A DNA stretch of 43,568 nt from CAYRPN01 sp964426135 (lineage in GTDB: Bacteria > Planctomycetota > Phycisphaerae > Phycisphaerales > Phycisphaeraceae), in assembly GCA_964426135.1 (NCBI GenBank), contig CAYRPN010000043.1, forward strand, positions 1 to 43,568. The letters run 5' to 3'. This document shows positions 6,491 to 15,114 of this stretch, in pieces. The position numbers and the translations under genes were made by a program. The notes beneath the pieces were generated by a model. The model was not told where the DNA came from. It was given only the letters and a program-made list of their open reading frames with translations, and searched no databases. Position 1 is the stretch's first letter, and every line of letters starts with the position of its first letter.

Positions 6491-9400
6491 ATGAAAGTAT
6501 CTCGCAAATTCACACAAGCCGGCAAGGACGTCTTCGAGGCGGTGACGTGGTCGAAGCGCTCCAGCCGGATTTCCAACCCCGACGGCACCGCGGTGTTCGA
6601 AATGAACGACGCCGAGGTGCCCGCGTCCTGGTCGCAACTGGCCACGGACATCGTGGTGAGCAAATATTTCCGCAAGGCCGGCGTGCCGCAGCGCGACGCG
6701 CAAGGCAATCTCGTCAAGGACGAGAACGGCCGCACCGTCACCGGGCCGGAGAAGTCCGTGCGCCAGGTGGTGCATCGCCTCGCCGGTTGCTGGCGCCAGT
6801 GGGGCGAGCAGCATGGCTACTTCGACACCGCCGACGACGCGCAAGCGTTCTATGACGAAATCGCCTACATGCTGCTCACGCAGATGTGCGCGCCCAACAG
6901 CCCGCAGTGGTTCAACACCGGCCTGAACTTCGCCTACGGCATCACCGGCCCCGCCCAGGGCCACTGGATCACCGACCCGACCACCGGCGAAACCAAACTC
7001 GCCGGCGACGCCTACAGCCATCCGCAGCCGCATGCGTGCTTCATCCAGTCCGTCGATGACGACCTGGTCAACCCCGGCGGCATCATGGACCTGTGGGTGC
7101 GCGAGGCGCGACTCTTCAAGTACGGCTCGGGCACCGGCACCAATTTCTCCCGCGTCCGCGGCGAAAATGAATCGCTCTCCGGCGGCGGCAAGAGCTCCGG
7201 CCTGATGAGCTGGCTCAAAATCGGCGACCGCGCCGCCGGCGCGATCAAGAGCGGCGGCACCACCCGCCGCGCCGCGAAGATGGTCTGCCTCGACCTCGAT
7301 CACCCGGACATCGAGCAGTTCGTCAACTGGAAAGTGCGCGAGGAACTCAAAGTCGCCGCGCTGGTCGAAGGACTCAAACGCCTGCCCAAGGCCCAGCGCG
7401 AAACCGCGGAGAAGCTGGACCTCAAGCTCGATTACGACTTCAACGGTGAGTCGTACATGACCGTCAGCGGCCAGAACTCCAACAACTCCGTCCGCATCCC
7501 CAACGAGTTTTTCCGCAGGCTCGACTCGGATGAGAACTGGGAACTGCACAACCGCATCGACGGCAAAGTCCACAAGAGCATCCCCGCCAAGGAACTGTGG
7601 GACCAGATCGGCTACGCCGCCTGGCGCTGCGCCGACCCCGGCGTGCAGTACGACACGACGATCAACGAATGGCACACCTGCCCCGCCAGCGGCCGAATCA
7701 ACGCGAGCAATCCGTGCGTGACGGGGGATACGCTCATCGCAACCTCGCGTGGATTTAGGCAAATTAAGGATCTCGTAGGTCAAGAAGTTGAGATTGTCGA
7801 TCTAAACGGGAATCTCTCGCTTGTAACTGAGGTGTTTGAGACCGGCCATAAGCAGATCTACAAGCTGCGAACCCAAGCTGGGTTTGAGTTGCGCTTAACC
7901 GCGGATCATCTTGTCTACACGACCAATCGAGGTGACGTTCCCGCCAAAGAGCTTACTCCTGTGGATGAAGTGAAGTTATTTGGTGCAGGATTTGGTGAAA
8001 GTGAGCTCCCCAGAGAAGTCGCGCGGAATTTCGGCGCATTGCTTGCGCAAGGCGGACATCGTGGCGGAAGCATCTTTGCGGAGGACGCTGATGTTCGGCG
8101 CGCAAGACACAAATATTGCGAAGGAAATCGAACTGATTTGGCGTTGCGTGAAGAGTTCTTCCTACTCGACCAAGACACGCAGGAGGAAGTTTTGCGTGGG
8201 TGCTTTGGAGATAACGAGAGAACGCTCTTTGGCGTAAGCGAGCGGCTTGCGCGGCAACTTCAATTGGTTCTTTTGTCTTTTGGCATCAAAGCTGAACTTC
8301 GAAAGTCGCACATTGAGTATTCCACGGTGGGCGCGTCGCTCCCATCGGTTGGCGTACAGATGTACTCGGTGAAGTTGCATGCGACTTTGAGTGAGCTACT
8401 TGAGCGATTGTGCGTCGGCACTGCGTCTCGTTGGCTCGATGTTCGAGAGCAACTTCTTGAAGGTTTGACAGACAAAGTTGTTTCCGTGAAAGCCTGCGGC
8501 ACCGAAGACGTCTACGACCTCACCGAGCCTGTCACGCATCACTTCGTCGCCAACGGCATCGTCGTCCACAACTGCTCCGAGTACATGTTCCTCGACAACA
8601 CCGCCTGCAATCTCGCGTCGTTGAACCTGATGAAGTTCTACGACAGCAAGACCCGCCAGTTTGATCTGGAAGGCTTCGAGCACGGCACGCGGCTGTGGAC
8701 GGTCGTCCTGGAAATCAGCGTGCTGATGGCGGCGTTCCCCTCGCGCGAGATCGCTCGGCTCAGCTACGAGTTCCGCACGCTGGGCCTGGGCTACGCCAAC
8801 ATCGGCGCCATGCTCATGCAGGCGGGCATCCCCTACGACAGCGAGACGGCCCGCGCGATCTGCGGCGCGTTCACCGCGATCCTCACCGGCCGCAGCTACG
8901 CCACGAGCGCGGAGATGTCGGGCGAGATGGGGCCGTTCCCCGGTTATTTCAAGAACCGCGAGTACATGCTCCGCGTCATCCGCAATCACCGCCGCGCCGC
9001 CTACGGCGTGCCGCGCGATGCGGACCATGCGAACAAGCACGACCTTGGCAACTACGAAGGTCTGCAAACCGCGCCCGTTCCGATCCACGCGGACTATTTG
9101 GAACACAGCGAACCTGGCATCGGCCAGCTCGCCAACGCCAGCGATGTCCTTCGCCGCGCTCGCGTGGCCTGGGATGACGCCTTGGTGCTCGGGCAGAAGC
9201 ATGGCTACCGCAACGCCCAGACCACGGTCATCGCGCCCACCGGCACCATCGGCCTGCTGATGGATTGTGACACCACGGGCGTGGAGCCGGACTTCGCCCT
9301 GGTCAAGTTCAAGAAGCTCGCCGGCGGCGGCTACTTCAAGATCGCCAACCAGTCGCTGCGCCCGGCACTCGAAGCGCTCGGCTACAGCGACGCGCAGGTG

Positions 9401-10957
9401 GGCGACATTCTTCGCTACGTGCTCGGTGCGCTGAGCCTGGATGTTGCGCTGCCGGCGGGCAAGACGCAGGACTCCAGCAACCGCACCTTCGCTGCCGCTC
9501 TACGCGACAAAGGATTCACCGATGCGGAACTGAAGAAGATCACCGACACCCTGGGCGGCGCGATGGAACTCAGCTTCGTGTTCAACCCGTACACTCTCGG
9601 GCAGGATGCCATCGAGCGCCTAGGCCTCAGTGGGCAGACGGATTTGCTCAAGGGCCTGGGCTTTTCATCCAAGCAGGTCGAAGTGCTCAATGAAGTGATC
9701 TGCGGCACCGGCACCGTGGAGGGCGCGCCGCACCTGAAAGCGGAACACCTCGCCGTGTTCGATTGCGCCAACCGCTGCGGCAAGAAGGGCAAGCGGTTCA
9801 TCAGTGTGGAAGGCCACATCCGCATGATGGCGGCGGCGCAGCCGTTCATCAGCGGCGCCATCAGCAAGACGATCAATCTGCCCAACGAAGCCAGCGTTGA
9901 GGACATCAAACGAAGCTACCGCCTGTCGTGGGAACTGGCGCTCAAGGCCAACGCCCTCTACCGCGATGGCTGCAAGCTCAGCCAGGTGCTCAACAGCAGC
10001 GCCGACGCCAAGGCGGATGAAGAAGCCGACGACGAAGAAGGTGTCGAATCGGGAAAGCAGGAAGTGGCGGCGGAAGTTGCGACCGTCGCGTCCCTCGCTG
10101 CGACTGCGGCGATTGAAGCGCCAGCGCCAGTCGAACGCATCGTCGAGAAGGTCGTCGAGCGCATCGTGGAGCGCCCCCTGCGCCGCCGGCTGCCCGACAC
10201 CCGCCGCAGCATCACCCACAAGTTCAACGTCGCCGGCCACGAGGGATACCTCACCGTCGGCCAGTATGAAGACGGCAGCCCCGGCGAACTCTTCATCACC
10301 ATGGCCAAGGAAGGCTCAACCATCGGCGGCGTCATGGATTCGCTGGGCACCGCCATCAGCGTCGCGCTGCAATACGGCGTGCCCATTGAGTCGCTGGTCA
10401 ACAAGTTCACGCACCAGCGCTTCGAGCCCGCCGGCATGACGCACAACCCGGACATCCCTTTCGCCAAGTCGCTGGTCGATTACATCTTCCGCTGGATGGG
10501 CATCGAGTTCATCCCCGGCTACCGCGCCGCCAATGTCCCGGTGCGAGGCAAGAAGGCGGAAGAGCCCGCACCTGCCGCGGCGGATGAACTCTCCAGCACC
10601 GTGACCTCGGCACGCCAGCGCATCAACACGATGATCGAATCGCGCAAGGCTGAGGACGATGCGGCGCCCCTGCGATCGAATGGCAACAACGGCGGCAGCA
10701 TTGTCGACCCGCCGCGACGCATTCAGACCGGCGTGCAGATCAACGTCGAAACCGGCGAGTCCCGCCAGATTCGCAGCGACGCCGCCGGCGTCAGCACGGA
10801 AACGGTGAAGTTCACCAACGTCAGTGCCGTGCTCTCCAAGGCGATGAAGGAAATGCAGGCCGACGCACCGGCGTGCGATGTGTGCGGCACCATCACCGTC
10901 CGCAGCGGCACGTGCTACAAGTGCACCAACTGCGGCAACTCGATGGGCTGCAGTTGA
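6491..10957 (+). CDS. nrdJ: adenosylcobalamin-dependent (class II) ribonucleotide reductase with intein
   Basis: A 1,488-residue precursor, 1,202 residues after removal of a 286-residue intein. The ATG at 6491 (MKVSRKFTQAG) follows AAGGTGGCGGCGTC; the frame is open to 6446. The enzyme reduces ribonucleotides to deoxyribonucleotides using a B12-derived thiyl radical. Visible elements are the N-terminal MCAPNSPQWFNTGL, the GSGTGTNFSRVR and GGTTRRAAKMVCLDLDHPDI blocks, the radical-cysteine NPC/SEYMFLDNTACNLASLNL, APTGTIGLLMDCDTTGVEPDF, a TSCPD-type domain (YLTVGQYEDGSPGELFITMA...), and a C-terminal Cys-rich tail (CDVCGTITVRSGTCYKC) that fits the redox-active or zinc end of these long planctomycete-type NrdJs. 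It follows dcd and two small paralogues on the same strand. No partner subunit is needed for class II. Confidence 0.95.
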   Translation: MKVSRKFTQAGKDVFEAVTWSKRSSRISNPDGTAVFEMNDAEVPASWSQLATDIVVSKYFRKAGVPQRDAQGNLVKDENGRTVTGPEKSVRQVVHRLAGCWRQWGEQHGYFDTADDAQAFYDEIAYMLLTQMCAPNSPQWFNTGLNFAYGITGPAQGHWITDPTTGETKLAGDAYSHPQPHACFIQSVDDDLVNPGGIMDLWVREARLFKYGSGTGTNFSRVRGENESLSGGGKSSGLMSWLKIGDRAAGAIKSGGTTRRAAKMVCLDLDHPDIEQFVNWKVREELKVAALVEGLKRLPKAQRETAEKLDLKLDYDFNGESYMTVSGQNSNNSVRIPNEFFRRLDSDENWELHNRIDGKVHKSIPAKELWDQIGYAAWRCADPGVQYDTTINEWHTCPASGRINASNPCVTGDTLIATSRGFRQIKDLVGQEVEIVDLNGNLSLVTEVFETGHKQIYKLRTQAGFELRLTADHLVYTTNRGDVPAKELTPVDEVKLFGAGFGESELPREVARNFGALLAQGGHRGGSIFAEDADVRRARHKYCEGNRTDLALREEFFLLDQDTQEEVLRGCFGDNERTLFGVSERLARQLQLVLLSFGIKAELRKSHIEYSTVGASLPSVGVQMYSVKLHATLSELLERLCVGTASRWLDVREQLLEGLTDKVVSVKACGTEDVYDLTEPVTHHFVANGIVVHNCSEYMFLDNTACNLASLNLMKFYDSKTRQFDLEGFEHGTRLWTVVLEISVLMAAFPSREIARLSYEFRTLGLGYANIGAMLMQAGIPYDSETARAICGAFTAILTGRSYATSAEMSGEMGPFPGYFKNREYMLRVIRNHRRAAYGVPRDADHANKHDLGNYEGLQTAPVPIHADYLEHSEPGIGQLANASDVLRRARVAWDDALVLGQKHGYRNAQTTVIAPTGTIGLLMDCDTTGVEPDFALVKFKKLAGGGYFKIANQSLRPALEALGYSDAQVGDILRYVLGALSLDVALPAGKTQDSSNRTFAAALRDKGFTDAELKKITDTLGGAMELSFVFNPYTLGQDAIERLGLSGQTDLLKGLGFSSKQVEVLNEVICGTGTVEGAPHLKAEHLAVFDCANRCGKKGKRFISVEGHIRMMAAAQPFISGAISKTINLPNEASVEDIKRSYRLSWELALKANALYRDGCKLSQVLNSSADAKADEEADDEEGVESGKQEVAAEVATVASLAATAAIEAPAPVERIVEKVVERIVERPLRRRLPDTRRSITHKFNVAGHEGYLTVGQYEDGSPGELFITMAKEGSTIGGVMDSLGTAISVALQYGVPIESLVNKFTHQRFEPAGMTHNPDIPFAKSLVDYIFRWMGIEFIPGYRAANVPVRGKKAEEPAPAAADELSSTVTSARQRINTMIESRKAEDDAAPLRSNGNNGGSIVDPPRRIQTGVQINVETGESRQIRSDAAGVSTETVKFTNVSAVLSKAMKEMQADAPACDVCGTITVRSGTCYKCTNCGNSMGCS
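7715..8572 (+). other. intein in NrdJ, inserted before the radical cysteine
   Basis: Residues Cys409-Asn694 of the precursor. The block A start is CVTGDTLIATSRGFRQIKDL. Block B is LRLTADHLVYT. The C-terminal splice region is ACGTEDVYDLTEPVTHHFVANGIVVHN, followed by Cys+1. The flanking exteins join as ASNP-CSEYMF, the conserved reductase site. The centre resembles a LAGLIDADG endonuclease that has decayed: FGALLAQGG stands where the first LAGLIDADG helix should be, and LRGCFGDNERT followed by SERLARQLQLVLLSFGIKAEL stands for the second. The DNA is visibly lower in GC than both exteins, which indicates later acquisition. Confidence 0.93.
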
Positions 10958-10961
10958 GAAA

Positions 10962-11085
10962 GGCAAGGGCCAAGGGCCTAGGGATCAGGGCCCAGGGCCT
11001 AGGGATCAGGGCCCAGGGCCAAGGGATCAGGGCCCAGGGCCAAGGGATCAGGGCCCAGGGCCTAGGGATCAGGGCCCAGGGCCAA
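10962..11085. repeat. 21-bp tandem repeat after nrdJ
   Basis: About five copies of a 21-bp unit close to CTAGGGATCAGGGCCCAGGG, alternating CTAGGG and CAAGGG. Each unit contains the short palindrome GGGCCC. There are no spacers, so this is not CRISPR. Confidence 0.85.
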
Positions 11086-11094
11086 GCATCAGAC

Positions 11095-11216
11095 GTTTAG
11101 CCGTCGAGCTTTGCTCGACACGAACCAGCGAAACCCAGAATCAGGACTCAAGACTCAAGACTCAGGACTCAAAACTCAGAACACCAGATCCAGCGGGTGA
11201 AAACCCGCTCCCTTTG
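11095..11216. repeat. TTTAGC hairpin, GACTCAAGA words and AGCGGGT hairpin
   Basis: GTTTAGCCGTCGAGC...GCTCGAC (11095-11120) is a TTTAGC-family hairpin. Degenerate ACTCAAGACTCAGG words follow at 11131-11182, then the hairpin AGCGGGTGAAAACCCGCT (about 11193-11210). The remainder to 11470 shows no gene. Confidence 0.65.
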
Positions 11217-11470
11217 GGAAGGATCGTCATCGGCTCAGACGCCACGCTCAGCCGAACACAAGCCGCTTCCTTCTCCCTCCTCCGCCCCCGGGGTACCCCA
11301 CCAACCTCGGGGGTTTTTCTTTGCCGTTGCGTGCCCGATTCTTCCCGTTTGATTCCGCCTCGCGTTCCCCGTTCGGCTCCCGCTCGAAGCGCGAATCCGA
11401 AATCCCCACGCCCACCACTGCGCTCCCGTGCGGCCCGCGTTGCATCGCGCTCAAACGCTAAACTGACCGC

Positions 11471-14035
11471 ATGTCCCGTCGAACCAGCGCCCGTCAGTCC
11501 GTACCCGACGCGTCGCGGTTGGTCCCGTCGCTCGCGCCTGCCATGTCCCCCACGCGCGACTTGCTCTTGAGCATGACCGCCGCAGCGGTGCTGTTTCTCG
11601 TGCTCGTTCGCTGCATCGTGCCGATTTCGCCGAACCTCTATTTCGACGGCGATCCGCGGCTTGCGGTGAGAATCACCGATAGCTCTGAGTCGCCAAAGTC
11701 CCCCGCGCCCGCCCCCGGCGGCACGCAGGAGCCGGCGAATCCGAAGTCGGACGCGGGCAGCCGGACCGTCACACCTCCTTCCCTCACCCTCGGTCCCGCC
11801 GGCGCCGCCTGGCTCGATGCTCTTGCGCTGGCCGTCGCCGGCCTCGCGCTCATGCTTCACGCTGCCTGCGGCGGTTCGATCCGCTGGATGGATCTGTCGC
11901 TTGTTCTCGCCGGCGGCATCTTTGCCGCCATCCACCTGCCCCGGCATGTCGACAACATCTACATCGGCGGCGGCTGGATCGGCGCCGCCTCGCTCGCCGC
12001 CGCCACGCTGCACCTGGCGCAGCATGCCGCGGCGCGGCGATGGCTCGTGGCTGCGCTGGTGGCGCTGGCGGTGCCGCTGCTGATCGACGCGGCCAGCTAT
12101 GTGTTCGTCGACCACGCCCAGACGCTCAGCGAGTTCAACAGGACGGAGGACGCATTCCTTGAGGCGCGAGGCTGGACCCGCGGCTCGCCGGAACATGAGC
12201 TCTTTCTCCGCCGCATGATGCTGGGCGAGCCGACCGGCGCCTTCGCATTCTCCAACGTGCTCGGCTCCGTCGCGGCGATGCTGGCGGCCCTGGGCGCTGT
12301 CTGGGCGTGGGGATTATTCGCCGCCAAGACGACGCGCAAGCTCGCCATCCTCCCCGCCATCCTCGCCGCCGCGGGGGCCGCGATCGTGGTGCTGACCACC
12401 TCCAAAGGCGCGCCGGTCGCGCTGATGATGGCGATGACACTGGCTGTCGCCTCGGCGTGGCTCGTCGCGCGGTCGAAGCCCGCTCTGCTTCGCTTCCTGC
12501 CTTGGGCCGGCATCGCGATGATCGTCGTCGCGATCGGCGTCGTTGTCGTGCGCGGCGCCATGGGGCCGCCTGAAAGCGATCAAGGCGAACGCAGTCTGCT
12601 CTTTCGCTGGCAATACTGGCAGGCCTCGGCTCGCATTGCCGGCAGCAGCGCGGATACGCTGATCCTTGGCGCCGGACCCGCCGGCTTCAGTGAAGCGTAC
12701 CCCGCCGCGAAGAATCCACTGAACCCCGAAGAAGTCCGCAGCGCTCACAGCGTGTTCATCGACTGGATCGTCCTCCTCGGCATCGGCGGCTGGGCGTGGA
12801 CGGCGCTCGCACTGATGTGGTTCTGGCGCGCGGGAAAAGTCGCAGCCGAAACACTGGCGAGTTCAGCCGACTCCGACTCCGGCCCCCTCTCCTCCGCCGG
12901 GGAAAGGGAGAGGGCTGGGGTGAGGGCCGGGGAAGAACAGATCGACGAGATCGTTACCCCTCCGCAAGCCAGCCTCTTCGACATCCCCCTGCCCGACCTG
13001 TTCCTCGCCCTCGCGCTGACCGCCGCGCTCTTCGGCTTCGAGGCCGCGGTGAAGTGGGAATCGCTGCTGATTCCCGAGCGCTTCCTGCCCTGGGCCGGCG
13101 GCATGATGGCGTTCCTGTTTGTGACATCTGTGCTTTCCAATCCGCGCTGGACGCCGACCCGCTGGCTGCCGCTGGCGCTGTTCGTCGCCGCCGCCGCTCT
13201 GCTCATCCACAACCAGATCGAGATGAGCTTCTTCCAGCCTTCGTCCGCGCCGCTGGTCTGGTTCGTGCTCGCACTCGCGGCGTCCGAATCGCAACCGTCA
13301 TCCGATCCTCTCGCCTCCGACTCTGCGGGAAAGAAGTTGGCGGTCAGGAAGTTCCATTGGCTGTCCGCACTTCCAGGCGTTGCCCTTCTCATCTTCGCCA
13401 CCGCCTTTGCAGGCACGATTGCCGGGCCTGTCTCGCGGCAACAGCGTCTGCTGGCCGATGCGTCTGACAAGCTTCGACACTTTGGCGACTCGCGCGATAG
13501 CGAGTTCCACTTCATCGCGGCGGATCTGCTCGCCAAAGCGGGCGACGCGCTGCCAATGGATCCGAAGCCTTACGAATGGCGAAGCCGGCTGGCGCTCGAG
13601 GCCGCCGCCAATCACCGGCGATTCCTGGCCACCAATCCGCCGCCGCAGGTGCGCCACATGGTGGCCGGTGAAATGCGGCAACTCACTCAGCAGGCGATCG
13701 CGACGCTGGAGCAGGCCGCCGGCCGCGGACTCGACACGCTGTCGCTGCATCGGCAGCGGGCCATGACGCTGGTCCACGCCGCCGATCTCTTGAACGATCC
13801 GCGCTATCTCGATGAAGCGCTGAAGCAGTGGCAACGCCTCGTCATTCGGCGTCCCTACGTCTGGCAGGACCGCATCGATCTGGCCGACCTGCTGTGGCGC
13901 ACCAATCGCCAGGGCGAAGCCCGTCAGCAGTATCGTGCGGCCCTGGAGATGAGCGATCTCTACTACCTCGATCCCGCCCGGCAGATGGGCAAGGCCGATC
14001 GCGAGCACTGCGAGGACCGCGCGAGCCACCGGTGA
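11471..14035 (+). CDS. O-antigen ligase/polymerase-like polytopic membrane protein with TPR-like tail
   Basis: An 854-residue protein with around ten or more membrane helices between residues 30 and 580. It carries the Wzy_C/O-antigen-ligase signature: a periplasmic loop with RWQYWQASARI, LGAGPAGFSEAYP, then SAHSVFIDWIVLLGIGGWAW. Members of this superfamily ligate or polymerise glycan chains at the outer face of the inner membrane, but the substrate here is unknown. The C-terminal 170 residues are soluble and helical with TPR-like periodicity. The segment near residues 469-490 (GPLSSAGERERAGVRAG) comes from a CTCTCCC repeat inserted in frame in a loop. The start could also be the downstream ATG encoding MSPTRDLLLSM. 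It stands alone between two repeat-filled gaps. Confidence 0.8.
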   Translation: MSRRTSARQSVPDASRLVPSLAPAMSPTRDLLLSMTAAAVLFLVLVRCIVPISPNLYFDGDPRLAVRITDSSESPKSPAPAPGGTQEPANPKSDAGSRTVTPPSLTLGPAGAAWLDALALAVAGLALMLHAACGGSIRWMDLSLVLAGGIFAAIHLPRHVDNIYIGGGWIGAASLAAATLHLAQHAAARRWLVAALVALAVPLLIDAASYVFVDHAQTLSEFNRTEDAFLEARGWTRGSPEHELFLRRMMLGEPTGAFAFSNVLGSVAAMLAALGAVWAWGLFAAKTTRKLAILPAILAAAGAAIVVLTTSKGAPVALMMAMTLAVASAWLVARSKPALLRFLPWAGIAMIVVAIGVVVVRGAMGPPESDQGERSLLFRWQYWQASARIAGSSADTLILGAGPAGFSEAYPAAKNPLNPEEVRSAHSVFIDWIVLLGIGGWAWTALALMWFWRAGKVAAETLASSADSDSGPLSSAGERERAGVRAGEEQIDEIVTPPQASLFDIPLPDLFLALALTAALFGFEAAVKWESLLIPERFLPWAGGMMAFLFVTSVLSNPRWTPTRWLPLALFVAAAALLIHNQIEMSFFQPSSAPLVWFVLALAASESQPSSDPLASDSAGKKLAVRKFHWLSALPGVALLIFATAFAGTIAGPVSRQQRLLADASDKLRHFGDSRDSEFHFIAADLLAKAGDALPMDPKPYEWRSRLALEAAANHRRFLATNPPPQVRHMVAGEMRQLTQQAIATLEQAAGRGLDTLSLHRQRAMTLVHAADLLNDPRYLDEALKQWQRLVIRRPYVWQDRIDLADLLWRTNRQGEARQQYRAALEMSDLYYLDPARQMGKADREHCEDRASHR
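12885..12935. repeat. CTCTCCC repeat inside the O-antigen-ligase gene
   Basis: GGCCCCCTCTCCTCCGCCGG followed by GGAGAGGGCTGGGGTGAGGG. It is the same repeat as at the window start and is read in frame as a hydrophilic loop. Confidence 0.75.
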
Positions 14036-14403
14036 AGCCGCCGATGCAAGCGGATGCTGCGTCCGACCGTGTGGACCGCGTCGGCCCGGCTCGCCCATGC
14101 AGTGGCCGGCCACGTGCCCCCGGAGGCGAAAACCGACCTTAACCCGCGTCAAAACAAATACTTACCGTTTTCCTGCCAAAAAGGTAGGACACTTTCCGGC
14201 CACTTTCCCCTCGTCAGCTACGCGCGACCAACCCCTCTCGCCCGATGAATCGAGGGCAACCGGAGGCCTGCCAATGCACAACGCCGCGCCGGGATGACAG
14301 TGGTCCGTCATACCGGCATTTTACCAGACAATGATCCGTGCGGCAATGCCCGTCGGGGTGCTACCAGGGCTTTCAGCTCTCGCAAAACTGGGTGCGACTC
14401 CAG
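14036..14403. other. gap without recognisable gene
   Basis: No supported ORF. It ends in a direct-repeat motif (GGTGCTACCAGGGCT, near 14358-14372) whose sister lies near 14562, where AGCCCTG and CAGGGCT also form a small hairpin. Possible decayed mobile DNA. Confidence 0.3.
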
Positions 14404-14510
14404 AAACCACAAAGGACACGAAGACACGAAGGACACGAAAAGGAACTTGAATGCGCTTGATTCTCCAAGTCATTCTTCGTGTTCTTCGTGACTTCGTGTC
14501 CTTTGTGTTG
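14404..14510. repeat. word-repeat hairpin (GGACACGAA type)
   Basis: The left arm has CAAAGGACACGAAGACACGA and continuing GGACACGAA words. The right arm has TCTTCGTGTTCTTCGTGACT and CGTGTCCTTTGTG. The spacer is about 35 bp. It has the same arm-spacer-arm layout as the insertions in dnaE2 but no cargo. Confidence 0.75.
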
Positions 14511-14750
14511 AACCCGGTGATCCGCAACCTCTCCAGGATTGGAGAACTGAAAAGCCCTGGGGGTGCTACAGGGCTCTTCGATTCTGAACGGATTCAAAAA
14601 GGTCGAGTGAGAGCGACAGCGCCGGATTCGGTTCCGTACTCCCCAACCTCTTAGGAGTCGGGTGAACAGCCTGATTGGAGCCACAATCTTGCCGTTCGCC
14701 CGCCGGACATCGACGAGCGGGCCCAGCCCGGATTATTCGAGGTTTCAGAA

Positions 14751-14892
14751 GGAGCCGCGCACGAAGTAAGCGGAGTTCGCAGCGTTTTTGACGACCTCGA
14801 CCTTCTTTCGCGGCCGGACAGGATGCGCGGGTCGTCCGTGTGAAAATGACGCGCGTGGAATCTGAAGAACCGCTTACTTCGTGCGCGGCTCC
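14751..14892. repeat. element with perfect 23-bp inverted repeats (GGAGCCGCGCACGAAGTAAG type)
   Basis: The left arm at 14751-14773 begins GGAGCCGCGCACGAAGTAAG. The right arm at 14870-14892 is its exact complement, with 96 bp between. A second copy with 24-bp arms is at 19748-19824, and a single arm is at 40366-40387. Confidence 0.85.
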
Positions 14893-14910
14893 TGTGCAAG
14901 CTCATGAATA

Positions 14911-15034
14911 ATCCGGGCCCAGGCGACGCGGCGAGAGTTTCAACACTCCGGTCAGCCGGCTGATCCACCGAGCCTGCGGCGTCCGTGATATGGACGACCT
15001 GTTCCTGAAACTCAGACGGATCGCCATGAAATGA
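14911..15034 (+). pseudogene. possible C-terminal remnant of a transposase
   Basis: After an in-frame TAA, about 40 codons read GESFNTPVSRLIHRACGVRD and then MDDLFLKLRRIAMK before TGA. The arrangement of a basic helix followed by an (x)RD(x)(x)LFLKLR end resembles the tail of DDE transposases. The match is from memory, the family is not certain, and the rest of the gene is absent. Confidence 0.25.
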
Positions 15035-15114
15035 ACAGAGGTGTCCGCGAAGAGGAGAAGGAACCTTGGCATGTCGGGTTATGTTAGGTAGACTTCCATG
15101 AAGGGAGCTCCAAC

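Noticed and set aside
6164..7783. 539-residue open frame opposite nrdJ
   Set aside because: It is a shadow of high-GC codon bias on the other strand. The nrdJ frame has clear family motifs throughout this stretch.
10962..11085. CRISPR or iteron array after nrdJ
   Set aside because: The 21-bp units are directly adjacent with no spacers, and no replication gene is nearby.
14160..14215. Insertion-sequence end (TAGGACACTTTCCGGCCACTTT)
   Set aside because: It resembles ends of some IS21-like elements, but no partner end or transposase was found, so it is not called.
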